The notes under the pieces were generated by a model. The model did no database searches. It had not been told where the DNA came from and worked only from the letters and a program-made list of their open reading frames with translations. From NCBI GenBank assembly GCA_020722575.1, contig DYKN01000005.1:70703-134702 (forward strand): 64,000 bases of DNA. Direction: 5' to 3'. The stretch's first letter is position 1; each line of letters starts with the position of its first letter. The stretch comes from Rikenella microfusus. GTDB lineage: Bacteria > Bacteroidota > Bacteroidia > Bacteroidales > VadinHA17. This document shows positions 29,619 through 39,844 of the stretch, piece by piece. Both the position numbers and the translations under genes were made by a program.

Positions 29619-30596
29619 TTAATCGTATGATGAAAAATGTTTCATAAACTGTGTCCTTTCATAGAAAACAGGATTATCAACCGATGAATAATTAAGTTTC
29701 CCCCTGAAATCGGCCGGTGATTCGAAGCCTTTTCTCTCCATCCACTCTATTATTCCCCTGTTGATTTCTCCAATATGCTGTAGTCCTTTTTTGTATAGTG
29801 CCGAACAAACCTGAACCGATGAAGCTCCTGCAAGGATATATTTAACAGCATCGGTACCCGAATAAACACCGGTTGATGCAGAAATATCAATATTAAACTT
29901 CTGGGCACTTGCCATTGCTATCCACCTCAACACATAACGCATTTCATTTTTTTCACTGAATATTTCGGCTGGAACAATAGTCATTTTTTCTGTATCAATA
30001 TCAGGCTCGAAAAAACGATTAAACATTACCACGCCTTCGACTCTTCTTTTATATAATTCATCAAGAAGGTTAAGCACATTTGTAAATCGGAAGCCAAGTT
30101 TTATTGACAGAGGAATTTTTATTTTTTCCTTAAGTTTACCTGCGAGTATCAGATATGTATTTTCTATTTTATCTGATGTAATATTACTTTGCAGAGGAAG
30201 AAAAAACATATTTACTTCGAGGGCATCAGCACCTGCTTCTTCAATTCTACGTGCAAAATCAATCCATGACCCAGCAGAAATACAGTTTATACTTGCTATA
30301 ACAGGTATATTGATACTTTCTTTTGCTTTTCTGATGAGCTCAAGGTATTCATCAACCGTGTTAGACCTTAAATAAAATGCCATATAGTCATCAGCTTCGG
30401 GATAAGCAACAGTGCTTGTAGATGAAGCAATGAGATAATTAATCTGTTCTTCGAAAAGTGATTTTAGTATAACTGCACCGGCTCCGTAATCTTCCGATTG
30501 TTTTATTTTTGAGAGGGTAGCTGTATGACTGCTGCTTCCGACAATAACCGGGCTATTTATCTCCAATCCCAAGTATTTTGTTTTTAATTTAGCCAT
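29619..30596 (-). CDS. Dihydroorotate dehydrogenase-like protein
   Basis: LKTKYLGLEINSPVIVGSSSHTATLSKIKQSEDYGAGAVILKSLFEEQI, GADALEVNMFF, YILAGASSVQVCSALYKKG. Confidence 0.85.
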   Translation of the reverse strand: MAKLKTKYLGLEINSPVIVGSSSHTATLSKIKQSEDYGAGAVILKSLFEEQINYLIASSTSTVAYPEADDYMAFYLRSNTVDEYLELIRKAKESINIPVIASINCISAGSWIDFARRIEEAGADALEVNMFFLPLQSNITSDKIENTYLILAGKLKEKIKIPLSIKLGFRFTNVLNLLDELYKRRVEGVVMFNRFFEPDIDTEKMTIVPAEIFSEKNEMRYVLRWIAMASAQKFNIDISASTGVYSGTDAVKYILAGASSVQVCSALYKKGLQHIGEINRGIIEWMERKGFESPADFRGKLNYSSVDNPVFYERTQFMKHFSSYD

Positions 30597-30608
30597 TGAA
30601 AAAATTTA

Positions 30609-31286
30609 TTAGTTTGTTGTCTTGTTTCTGTCCCCAAATATAAGCGTTCCTATTCTTACAATTGTACTACCTTCTTCGACAGCTATTCGGTAATCCCCCG
30701 ACATTCCCATAGAAATCTCCCTGAAACTCTTATTATCAATGAAATAACTTTCCTTAAGGATATTGAAATATTTTCTCAGAGTTCGAAATTCATTCCTCAC
30801 AATTTTTGTATTGTCGGTAAAGGTTGCCATTCCCATTACGCCGCAAATAATTATGTTTTGCATATTTATGAAATCAGGTGATTTGAGTATTCTTTCGGCT
30901 TCCGCAAAATCAAATCCCGATTTAGTTTCTTCCCGGGCAATATGAAACTGCAGGAGGCACTCAACGGTAATACCTGCTTTTTCTGCCTCTTTATTAATAA
31001 AAGACATAAGTTTTAAGCTATCGACAGAATGGATTAGCTTTACGTGAGGTATTATTGCTTTTACTTTATTTGTCTGGAGATGTCCAATGAGGTGCCATTC
31101 AATATCGGAGGGAAGATTATCTTTCTTTGACAACAATTCCTGCACCCTATTTTCCCCAAAGACCCTGTGGCCTGTTCCATAAACTTCAAGGATCTCTTCA
31201 ATTGTCCTTAATTTGGATACAGCAACTATCTTGACACTTTCCGGAATTTGTTCCTTCAATCGCAGAATATTATCAGCTGCATTCAT
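30609..31286 (-). CDS. YggS-family PLP-binding protein
   Basis: VKIVAVSKLRTIEEILEVYGTGHRVFGENRVQEL, WHLIGHLQTNKVKAIIPHVKLIHSVDSLKL, SMGMSGDYRIAVEEGSTIVRIGTLIFG. Confidence 0.95.
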   Translation of the reverse strand: MNAADNILRLKEQIPESVKIVAVSKLRTIEEILEVYGTGHRVFGENRVQELLSKKDNLPSDIEWHLIGHLQTNKVKAIIPHVKLIHSVDSLKLMSFINKEAEKAGITVECLLQFHIAREETKSGFDFAEAERILKSPDFINMQNIIICGVMGMATFTDNTKIVRNEFRTLRKYFNILKESYFIDNKSFREISMGMSGDYRIAVEEGSTIVRIGTLIFGDRNKTTN

Positions 31287-31304
31287 TCTGTGGTACTTTA
31301 AATT

Positions 31305-32555
31305 TTAATCAAGAAGATGTATAACAAGGCCGCTTCTTAGCTTGGGTTCAAACCATGTTGTTTTCGGGGGCATGATGTTTCCGGAGTCGGCAACATCAAT
31401 CAATTGTTTCATTGAAACAGGATAAAGAGCAAAAGCCACCTTCATTTCGCCGCTATCGACCCTTCTTTTAAGTTCATCAAGTCCTCTTATTCCTCCAATA
31501 AAATCAATTCTTTTTGATCGTCGCAAATCCTGAATATCCAGAACAGGCGTCAGAATAAGGTTTGAGAGAATATTCACATCGAGAACTCCAATCGGATCAT
31601 TTTCATCGAATGTTTCTGGTTTTGCAGTAAGGCTATACCATTTACCGTCGAGATACATTGAAAAATTATGCAACTGTTTGGGGCGGTAAATTTTTTTCCC
31701 CATATCCTCAACATCGAAATTTTCTTTTATTTTTTTCAGGAACTCTTTTGATGAAAGGCCGTTGAGATCCTTCACCACTCTGTTGTAGTCGAGGATATTC
31801 AACTGGTTATCAGGAAAATGTACTGCAAGGAAATAATTATATTCTTCATCTCCCCTGTGGGCAGGATTGTTTTTTCTTTTTTCCATTCCGACGCGTGCAG
31901 CAGCGGCAGTGCGGTGATGACCATCAGCAATATATGTACAGGGAACTTTTGTTCTAAAAAGCTCTTCAATTTTTCGGTTTATTTCTTTATTTTTTATTAC
32001 CCAGAATTGATGCCCGAATCCATCCTCTGCCACGAAATCGTATTCAGGCTTTTGTTCTGAAGTAATCCCTGAAACAATTCTATCTATTTCATCCACAGCA
32101 GGATATGCAAGAAATACCGGTTCGATATTGGCATTATTGACCCTGATATGCACCATTCTGTCCTCTTCCTTATCGGGTCTGGTAAGTTCATGTTTTTTAA
32201 TCACATTGTTGAAATAGTCATCAACTGAGGCACACCCGACAATGCCGTACTGGGTTTTTCCATTCATTGTCTGTGCATAGATATAGAAATGAGGCATCTC
32301 ATCCTGCGTAAGCCAGCCTCTTTCCTGCCAGAGGTGAAAATTTTCAACCGCCTTGTCGTATACTCTCTGGGAGTGTATATCTGTTCCTTCGGGCAGATCT
32401 ATTTCAGCCCTTGTGATATGAAGCAATGAGCATTCCTTACCTTTAGCCATTGCTCTGGCTTCATCGGTATTCATTACGTCATAAGGCAGGCAGGCCAGAT
32501 CTTTTACTATTGAAGCAGGGGGTCTGAGGCCTCTGAAAGGTTTAACTATTGCCAT
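31305..32555 (-). CDS. DUF1015 family protein
   Basis: MAIVKPFRGLRPPASIVKDLACLPYDVMNTDEAR, TYIADGHHRTAAA. Confidence 0.92.
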   Translation of the reverse strand: MAIVKPFRGLRPPASIVKDLACLPYDVMNTDEARAMAKGKECSLLHITRAEIDLPEGTDIHSQRVYDKAVENFHLWQERGWLTQDEMPHFYIYAQTMNGKTQYGIVGCASVDDYFNNVIKKHELTRPDKEEDRMVHIRVNNANIEPVFLAYPAVDEIDRIVSGITSEQKPEYDFVAEDGFGHQFWVIKNKEINRKIEELFRTKVPCTYIADGHHRTAAAARVGMEKRKNNPAHRGDEEYNYFLAVHFPDNQLNILDYNRVVKDLNGLSSKEFLKKIKENFDVEDMGKKIYRPKQLHNFSMYLDGKWYSLTAKPETFDENDPIGVLDVNILSNLILTPVLDIQDLRRSKRIDFIGGIRGLDELKRRVDSGEMKVAFALYPVSMKQLIDVADSGNIMPPKTTWFEPKLRSGLVIHLLD

Positions 32556-32573
32556 GAAATTAACTTTTTTATG

Positions 32574-33491
32574 TCAATTCACTCTGAACCTATCGTTTCC
32601 GGTTTTAAAGAAATCAATAATCTGGCGTATTGCGGCCACGCCTGCATTAGTATTTGATTCTTCTGTCTGCGCTCCCATCTTTTTTTCAGTAAAGATAAAT
32701 CTCCCTCGGTATTTTTCTTCAAACACATTTTTACAATCAGGTTCAACATCTGATAAATATGTAAAATCAGGACGTTCTTCAAATATTTTCAAAAGGGCTT
32801 CTTCGTCAATGATTTCTTTTCGTGCAGTATTTACGAGCACTGCTTTTGAAGGCATTAATTTAAGGAGATTATAACCTATTAATTTTCTGGTCTGTTCATT
32901 AGCCGGAATATGTAATGAGACGTACTGGCATTTGCTGAACATTTCTTCCTGACTTTTTACAGGTAAAGCTCCTGAATTACTAATGATATTTTCATCAATA
33001 TAAGGGTCATACGCAAACACTTTCATGCCAAATCCATTTGCTATTAAGGTCATAAACCTGCTGACATTTCCGAATCCGTACAGTCCTAAGGTTTTACCTC
33101 TCAGTTCGGTGCCCGTTTTTCCAGAAAATCCTGATCGTGCTTTATACAGCATCATTAGAAATGCCAGTTCGGCTACTGCATTTGCATTCTGGCCGGGGGT
33201 ATTCATAACAACTACATTATGTGCTGTACAGGCATTAAGGTCGATATTGTCATATCCTGAACCTGCTCTGACAACGATGCGCAATTTTCTGGCAGCATCC
33301 AGAATCTGTGCGGTAACAGGGTCGCTGCGTACAACCAATGCATCAGCATCAACCAATGCGTCGGCAAGTTCTCCGGTACCTCTGTACTTCTCAAGAAATG
33401 CTATTTCATACCCGGAAGATTCAGCAAGCTCACGCATCAGATTGACAGTAACTGAAGCAAAAGGTTTTTCAGTTGCTACCAGAATTTTCAT
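32574..33491 (-). CDS. serA: D-3-phosphoglycerate dehydrogenase
   Basis: VVRAGSGYDNIDLNACTAHNVVVMNTPGQNANAVAELAFLMML, GKTLGLYGFGNVSRFM, VLVNTARKEIIDEEAL. Start MKILVATEKPF at 33491. Confidence 0.9.
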   Translation of the reverse strand: MKILVATEKPFASVTVNLMRELAESSGYEIAFLEKYRGTGELADALVDADALVVRSDPVTAQILDAARKLRIVVRAGSGYDNIDLNACTAHNVVVMNTPGQNANAVAELAFLMMLYKARSGFSGKTGTELRGKTLGLYGFGNVSRFMTLIANGFGMKVFAYDPYIDENIISNSGALPVKSQEEMFSKCQYVSLHIPANEQTRKLIGYNLLKLMPSKAVLVNTARKEIIDEEALLKIFEERPDFTYLSDVEPDCKNVFEEKYRGRFIFTEKKMGAQTEESNTNAGVAAIRQIIDFFKTGNDRFRVN

Positions 33492-33501
33492 TAGCCAGAA
33501 A

Positions 33502-34572
33502 TTATTTCTTTGCTTCAAATTCTTTCATGACCTGTACAAGTGCCTTAACACTCTCCTCAGGTAGTGCATTATATAGTGATGCTCTGAATCCGCCAACCGA
33601 TCTGTGTCCCTGTATTCCAACCATACCTTTCGATTTTGCAAAATCCAGAAATTCAGCCTCAAACTCCTTATATTCAGGAGCCATTACAAAACACACATTC
33701 ATTAGTGAACGATCGGCAGGGTCAGTAACTGTTGGTACAAAAAGTTTGTTTCTTTCGATTTCTTCATACAGAATTTGTGCTTTCTGCCTGTTTCTTTCCT
33801 GCATTACCTTAACTCCACCCATTTCTTTGAGCCACAAGAGAGTTTGCTGTGAAGCAAAAACAGCAAAAACAGGAGGAGTATTAAACATTGATTCAGCCTT
33901 TATGTGAGTCCTGTAATCAAGCATTGTTGGTATGGTCCTTTCTACCTTGCCCAGAACATCCTCTCTGATTATAACCATTGTTACCCCTGCCGGTCCTAAA
34001 TTTTTCTGTGCACCAGCATAGATAAGGGCATACTTTGAAACATCAACCGGGCGACTGAAAATATCGGATGACATATCGGCAACAAGAGGTATGGGTGATA
34101 TCGGATCTTCTTTTATTTCAGTACCATAAATGGTATTATTTGTTGTTATGTGAAAATAATCGGCATCAGAGGGTATAACATAATTTTTGGGCAGATAAGA
34201 AAAGTTCTTATCTTTTGAAGAAGCCACTTCAATTGCTTCGCCAAAGATTTTAGCCTCTTTGAATGCTTTTGATGCCCATTCGCCAGTTACCAGATAAGCC
34301 GATTTATGGTTCATCAGGTTCATGGGCACCATGCAAAACTGCAAACTGGCACCTCCACCAAGAAATATAACATGATATCCCCGTGGTACATCGAGCAATT
34401 CCTTAACAAGAGCAATGGTATCATTCATACAAGCAACAAATTCCTTGCTTCTGTGGGATATTTCAAGAACTGATAATCCTGTTCCTGCAAAATTTCTGAT
34501 TCCTTCAATGGATTTCTCAATAGTAAATTGCGGCAGTATTGAAGGTCCAGCATAAAAATTATGTTTCTTCAT
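33502..34572 (-). CDS. serC: Phosphoserine aminotransferase
   Basis: [83 protein letters not shown]. Confidence 0.96.
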   Translation of the reverse strand: MKKHNFYAGPSILPQFTIEKSIEGIRNFAGTGLSVLEISHRSKEFVACMNDTIALVKELLDVPRGYHVIFLGGGASLQFCMVPMNLMNHKSAYLVTGEWASKAFKEAKIFGEAIEVASSKDKNFSYLPKNYVIPSDADYFHITTNNTIYGTEIKEDPISPIPLVADMSSDIFSRPVDVSKYALIYAGAQKNLGPAGVTMVIIREDVLGKVERTIPTMLDYRTHIKAESMFNTPPVFAVFASQQTLLWLKEMGGVKVMQERNRQKAQILYEEIERNKLFVPTVTDPADRSLMNVCFVMAPEYKEFEAEFLDFAKSKGMVGIQGHRSVGGFRASLYNALPEESVKALVQVMKEFEAKK

Positions 34573-34658
34573 AGTTAATTTTATTTATATATTTATTTTA
34601 TTGATTTCAAATACATTCACCTGTAACAGTTTTTTCTCATTTCTTCTTGATTCATAAA

Positions 34659-35384
34659 TTATGAATGCTTCAATATTTTCAATATCCCGTCTTCAACAAC
34701 GGGAATTATATTTGTAAAGTCATGTGTTATACAGAATTCGATACAGTCGTCGAGGCCTTTTTCACGCAGTCGGTTTCTCTGGGCTGCTTTATCAATATAT
34801 TTTGAAAGATTTTTTTCAGCGGTTTTCCAGAGGTCAACCGAAGCAAGGGTTGAATCGCAAATTGTATTATACAATTTACTTTCAAGAAGGCGTGAAGCAA
34901 AAGCTCCGGCGCAAATTGTGTCTTCAAGGCTAAAATTACCTTTCCATCCTGCACAAAAAAGGATAACGTCTTTCTTTTCACCTGAAATCCATTTTGTAAG
35001 TGCTGAAATATTAAGAAACGAACCAATAACTGTTCTGAAAGATTTTTTTGTAAGTTGTATAATTTGAGTACCGTTGGTTGTTGAATATACAATTCTTTTA
35101 CCTTCAATTTTTTCGGGAGTAAAATTAAAGGGTGAATTTCCGAAATCGGCAAAATCAAGTACGAATCCGTCGCGTTCAGCTGCAACAAGAAATCCTTTTC
35201 TTTTATATTCCCTTGCCTCCTCTACTTGTGTAACTGGAATCAGTTCGGCAGCACCGTTATGAAATGCAGTGCAGATAGCTGAACTTGCTCTAAATACATC
35301 AATAATGACAACTATCTTGCCTTCACAGTCATATCTGTGGAACATTGAAGGTGACAGACATGTTTCAAGTTTAAATATCTCCAT
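34659..35384 (-). CDS. comB: 2-phosphosulfolactate phosphatase (ComB) family
   Basis: VVIIDVFRASSAICTAFHNGAAELIPVTQVEEA, RIVYSTTNGTQIIQLTKKS, VILFCAGWKGNFSLEDTICAGAF. Confidence 0.88.
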   Translation of the reverse strand: MEIFKLETCLSPSMFHRYDCEGKIVVIIDVFRASSAICTAFHNGAAELIPVTQVEEAREYKRKGFLVAAERDGFVLDFADFGNSPFNFTPEKIEGKRIVYSTTNGTQIIQLTKKSFRTVIGSFLNISALTKWISGEKKDVILFCAGWKGNFSLEDTICAGAFASRLLESKLYNTICDSTLASVDLWKTAEKNLSKYIDKAAQRNRLREKGLDDCIEFCITHDFTNIIPVVEDGILKILKHS

Positions 35385-35467
35385 AAAAAGTTAAAGTCTG
35401 ATAATGCAAAGATACAATTTCCCCGTTATTCAGGGCTATTTTGCCGTCAGAAATGGAGTTATGCAGC

Positions 35468-36571
35468 TTATCCTTTATAGAAAGGAAGTTTAACAACAAC
35501 TGCTTTCAGGTCTTTGTTTCTAATTCTAACTTTTATTTCAGTTCCAGGTGTCCAGTATCCATTTTCAAGATAAGCCATTCCAATCCCTTTATTCAGTATA
35601 GGCGACATCGTGCCAGAGGTTACTTCTCCTATCCTGCGGCATGAATCATCAAAAATTTCGTAATGTTGCCTGGGTATACCTCTTTCCAGCATTTCGAATC
35701 CGCAAAGTTTTCGTGAGACTCCTTCTTTTTTCTGTCTCAGCAGCAGTTCTTTATCAATAAAATCCTTGTCTTCTTTAAATCTTGTTATCCAGCCAAGTCC
35801 AGCTTCAATAGGTGAGGTTGTATCGTCAATATCGTTTCCATAGAGGCAATATCCCATTTCAAGTCTCAGGGTATCGCGGGCTCCAAGGCCTGCAGGTTTA
35901 ATGCCATACTCTTTACCTGCTTCAAAGACTGCCTCCCATAAACGTTCTCCATTTTCAATTCCGGTATATATTTCACAACCTCCAGCGCCGGTGTATCCGG
36001 TTGTTGAAAAAATAACATCTTTTATACCGGCAAACTCTATAACTTTAAAAGTATAATAAGGCATATCCTCAACATTAACGTCAGTAAGTTTTTGCATTGC
36101 CCTGAGTGCAAGTGGCCCCTGTACTGCAAGTTGAGCAATAACATCTGACATATTTATTAATTCTTTATCCGGTCTGATGTTAAATCTTGCAGCGTGCTGC
36201 GCGCACCAATTCCAGTCCTTTTCAATATTGGCTGCATTAACGACAAGCATAAAATCATCTTCACTGAATCTGTAAACAAGCAGGTCGTCAACAATGCCGC
36301 CTTTCCCGTTGGGAAAACATGAATATTGTACTTTACCATCATAAAGAGCTGAAACATCATTGGTCGTAACATATTGTAGAAATGCCATTGCATTAGGACC
36401 TTTAACCCTGAATTCACCCATGTGTGAAACATCAAAAACTCCAACTTTTTTTCTGACGTTGACATGTTCATCAGTAATACCAGTATATTCGACGGGCATA
36501 TTAAAGCCTGCAAATTGTATCATTCTGGCACCCATACTTATATGGATCCTTGTAAAAGGGGTCTCTTTCAT
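35468..36571 (-). CDS. gcvT: Aminomethyltransferase (glycine cleavage T protein)
   Basis: [74 protein letters not shown]. Confidence 0.96.
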   Translation of the reverse strand: MKETPFTRIHISMGARMIQFAGFNMPVEYTGITDEHVNVRKKVGVFDVSHMGEFRVKGPNAMAFLQYVTTNDVSALYDGKVQYSCFPNGKGGIVDDLLVYRFSEDDFMLVVNAANIEKDWNWCAQHAARFNIRPDKELINMSDVIAQLAVQGPLALRAMQKLTDVNVEDMPYYTFKVIEFAGIKDVIFSTTGYTGAGGCEIYTGIENGERLWEAVFEAGKEYGIKPAGLGARDTLRLEMGYCLYGNDIDDTTSPIEAGLGWITRFKEDKDFIDKELLLRQKKEGVSRKLCGFEMLERGIPRQHYEIFDDSCRRIGEVTSGTMSPILNKGIGMAYLENGYWTPGTEIKVRIRNKDLKAVVVKLPFYKG

Positions 36572-36594
36572 ATCTATAAAATTCAATATATTAT

Positions 36595-36602
36595 CAAAAA
36601 TA
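36595..36602 (-). promoter_or_regulatory. -7 box (TATTTTTG) upstream of gcvT
   Basis: Minus strand TATTTTTG matches TAnnTTTG; supports start at 36571. Confidence 0.4.
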
Positions 36603-36655
36603 ACACCCGTATATCAATAAAAAACTGCTTAAAATCATGAAATGGGATAAAAGTC

Positions 36656-38749
36656 TTACATTTCGATTATTTTAAATTCGACCCTGCGGTTTTTAGCTCT
36701 TCCTTCCGGTGTGGAGTTATCGGCAACAGGCTGGTCGGGACCATATCCCATATATGTCATTCTTGAGCTGTCAATACCTTTGCTGATAAGGTAATCAACA
36801 ACTGCTCTTGCCCTTTCGGTTGATAATCTTGCATTTATTGTAACACTTCCCGTATTATCGGTATGACCGGATATTTCAATTTTCATCGAAGGATTATCTG
36901 TCATAATTCCCACCAGTTTATTAAGTTCTTCATACGATTCTTTTGTAAGTATTGCTTTACCTGTTTCGAAAAAGATATTGTTAAGAACCACCTTCCGTCC
37001 CACTTTAACTTTCATAAGAGGTACATCGAGTTGTACAAAATCCTGGGGATAATCTTTTTGAATTGTTACCCTTTTCATTTCCGACAGATATCCTGTAGCC
37101 CTAACGTTTACGACATATATTTTTCTTTCGGGCAATTTTATCTTATAGGCACCGTCAACATCTGAGCTGGCAGTAGTGCCCACAATTGAGTCAGAAAGGA
37201 AGTCTATTATTTCAATCCGGGCGAGTAATGGTGCCCCTGTTTCCGAGTCTGTAACTGTTCCGGTCAGATATATTGACAGGTCGGGTTGTTGTGTTGGTTG
37301 AACTATCTCTTTGATAACCACTACAGTATCACGTACAACAACAACCTGTGGTTCTTCGGGTTTTTCCGGTTCCGGTTCTGGCTCCGGTGCTGCAGGAACA
37401 ACAGGAGGTGGTAATATTTTACCTTTATAAATATCGAGGCCTCCATATCCGCCACTGCGGTTTGAAACAAAATAAAAGGCACTGTCATCGTCTGGTACAG
37501 GAACATAAAACAATTCATGCCATGGTGTATTTATAGGGAAACCGGCATTTACTGCGGGGCCCCAGCTACCATCAGTACTTCTCACACTATAAAAAATATC
37601 GAATCCGCCCAGAGTATTATGTCCGGCTGAACTAAACCACAAAGTGTCTCCCGTTCCGGAATACCATACCGACTCCTCATCGTATTTACTATTTATAGTA
37701 ATACCTGCATTAACCGGTTTTGACCATTTAAGATTATCAATCCTTCTTACTATATATATGTCCTTACCTCCAAAGCCCTTTTTACCCTGGTCGCGTATAA
37801 ATGCAATTTCATTTCCATCAGGTGAAAGACAAATGGAAGTCTCACTATATTTTCCCGTAGATAATCCTATTTTTTCCTTACCGGGTTTCTGCCATTCACC
37901 TTTTTTCAGTCTTGAAACCATAATATCGCCATTCCCCTCATATCCTGTATATATGAAAAGCCGTTCTTCCGCTCCGGAAAGAAAAAGAGGAGTTTCACAA
38001 TATGGAGTGTTAATCTTTTTGCCTGCAGATATAGCTTTAGTCCATTCACCGTTAACAAAATCTGAAAACAGAATATTTTCATCATATTTTGTGTCGTCAT
38101 AATGATTTGATGGTTTTGGATTAATAGCTTTTCTTGAAGCGAAATATATTCTATTACCATTATAAGAAGGTACAATGCAATATTCGTCTGATTCAGAATT
38201 CATCGCAGATCCAAAATTTTTTATTTCGATGCGGATTGTGTCTCTGGTAATTTCGATTGCCGAACGACATTCATCAATATATTTTTTTGCTTTATTTATC
38301 AGCGTCTGGTATTTTTTCCCTGCTGTTAATGTAAATTTTTCGAGTTTTTCGATAGCCTCTTCGTATCTACCAGCAAACTGAAGAGCTCTACCGGTAAGAA
38401 AAAGAATATCCTCAGTAATATTGGGATTTATTTCCATGGCTTTTAGAAAATATTCGGCTGCTTCTTCTTTGCTGTCGGATAAAAGGGCCGCTACCCCCAT
38501 CTTATAATTAAGCACAGCACTTGAACTGTTATATGAATAAGCCTTTTTGTATTCTTCAAGTGCATTATTATACCATACTCCCCCTTCACTGTAGAACGAT
38601 TCACCCTCCTTTACATGATCCCATGCAACGTCAAATCCATCCCTGACAGTTCTAAAATCTTTCCGTGAAATCTCAAGAACAGTTTGTGCGTTAAGCTGAA
38701 TTGGAAAAAACAAAATTGAATAAACAATAATTTGTATTGCCGTTTTCAT
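36656..38749 (-). CDS. OmpA-family protein with TPR, PD40/WD40-like, carboxypeptidase-regulatory and OmpA domains (PorE-like architecture)
   Basis: Signal peptide, TPR region (AVLNYKMGVAALLSDSKEEAAEYFLKAMEINP), PD40 repeats (CLSPDGNEIAFIRDQGKKGFGGKDIYIVRR), regulatory domain (LTGTVTDSETGAPLLARIEI), OmpA (MKIEISGHTDNTGSVTINARLSTERARAVVDYLISKGI). Confidence 0.9.
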   Translation of the reverse strand: MKTAIQIIVYSILFFPIQLNAQTVLEISRKDFRTVRDGFDVAWDHVKEGESFYSEGGVWYNNALEEYKKAYSYNSSSAVLNYKMGVAALLSDSKEEAAEYFLKAMEINPNITEDILFLTGRALQFAGRYEEAIEKLEKFTLTAGKKYQTLINKAKKYIDECRSAIEITRDTIRIEIKNFGSAMNSESDEYCIVPSYNGNRIYFASRKAINPKPSNHYDDTKYDENILFSDFVNGEWTKAISAGKKINTPYCETPLFLSGAEERLFIYTGYEGNGDIMVSRLKKGEWQKPGKEKIGLSTGKYSETSICLSPDGNEIAFIRDQGKKGFGGKDIYIVRRIDNLKWSKPVNAGITINSKYDEESVWYSGTGDTLWFSSAGHNTLGGFDIFYSVRSTDGSWGPAVNAGFPINTPWHELFYVPVPDDDSAFYFVSNRSGGYGGLDIYKGKILPPPVVPAAPEPEPEPEKPEEPQVVVVRDTVVVIKEIVQPTQQPDLSIYLTGTVTDSETGAPLLARIEIIDFLSDSIVGTTASSDVDGAYKIKLPERKIYVVNVRATGYLSEMKRVTIQKDYPQDFVQLDVPLMKVKVGRKVVLNNIFFETGKAILTKESYEELNKLVGIMTDNPSMKIEISGHTDNTGSVTINARLSTERARAVVDYLISKGIDSSRMTYMGYGPDQPVADNSTPEGRAKNRRVEFKIIEM

Positions 38750-39132
38750 TCTAATGTATTTTTTTTTCAGGTTAAAAATAATATTAATTTGCTATCTAAA
38801 GAACAGTTTTTATAATCACATTATTGTTTGGTTTTATATCTGTTTTTCTATTTAATACAGACCTTTTTCTGAAAAAGTTCTAAAAATAAATAAAGGTGGG
38901 AACACTCTTTTTCTGAAATAGGTTGACAAAAAACTTTTAAATTTTTAAGAACAATTCAGCTCTAAGGAGTCTGTCTGCATAAACGACAGTGATGGCCTAA
39001 AAATAATATAAAAAACATAATTTCACCTTAAATAAGTTGATAAAAAAATTATTATAAATTTAAAAAATTATATTTTTACTGATTGAAATCTTACCGGTAT
39101 GGAATTGTAACTAATTAATTTATAAATTTCTT

Positions 39133-39483
39133 ATGGATTACAAATATATTAATCCAGAATATATTTTATCGGTTACCGGAGGTGATAAAGAAGCAATTAT
39201 AGAAGTTGTTGATATGTTCAGAGCACAGGTACTGGAAATTATTTCTGAAATGAAAAAGCTTCTGGAATCAGCCGATTATTATAATCTTGGACTGCTGGCG
39301 CATAAAGCAAAGTCGTCAGTAGCTATTATGGGAATGGAGAATCTTGCAGGCAAGCTTAAAAGTTTCGAGTTGCAGGCAAAAGAGGGATTAAATCCCGAAT
39401 TATATCCGGGTTACATATCTGATTATGAAGCAGAAACAAAAGAAGCACTAAAGGAACTTGACCACCTGGTTAGCAGTACATAA
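39133..39483 (+). CDS. Hpt (histidine phosphotransfer) domain protein
   Basis: LGLLAHKAKSSVAIMGMENLAGKLKSFE; HxxKSS motif in a 116-aa helical protein. Confidence 0.82.
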   Translation: MDYKYINPEYILSVTGGDKEAIIEVVDMFRAQVLEIISEMKKLLESADYYNLGLLAHKAKSSVAIMGMENLAGKLKSFELQAKEGLNPELYPGYISDYEAETKEALKELDHLVSST

Positions 39484-39491
39484 AATTACTT

Positions 39492-39842
39492 ATGATAAAA
39501 AGTGAGAAAAGAGGGAACATTGAAATAGTTTCTTTTTCTACTGGTAAATTAAATGCCGAGACGGCTGACGAAGTAAGAGATTATATATCCAATCTTTTCA
39601 GTGAGCCAAATTCGAAAGTTGTTATAAGTTTTAAAGGTATAGATTATATCGATAGTACCGGTTTTGGTTCTCTACTATCGATTTTAAGAGTTGCCAGGGA
39701 TAATTACGGCAAACTTAAGATTTGCTGTATTGAGCCTCAGGTACTTAATCTTTTCAATATGCTTCACCTGCATACCATCTTTGATATCCACAATAGTATT
39801 GATGAATGCATTAATTCGTTAAATTCAGATAAAAAAGGTTAA
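39492..39842 (+). CDS. STAS-domain anti-sigma factor antagonist
   Basis: VVISFKGIDYIDSTGFGSLLSILRVARDNYGKLKICCIEPQVLNLFNMLHLHTIFDIH. Confidence 0.92.
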   Translation: MIKSEKRGNIEIVSFSTGKLNAETADEVRDYISNLFSEPNSKVVISFKGIDYIDSTGFGSLLSILRVARDNYGKLKICCIEPQVLNLFNMLHLHTIFDIHNSIDECINSLNSDKKG

Positions 39843-39844
39843 TT

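Noticed and set aside
33025-33564. 179-aa antisense ORF across serA and the end of serC
   Set aside because: Lies opposite two clear coding genes; residue composition typical of antisense shadows.
37644-38102. 152-aa antisense ORF within the OmpA-family gene
   Set aside because: Fully covered by a confident gene on the other strand; no recognisable family.
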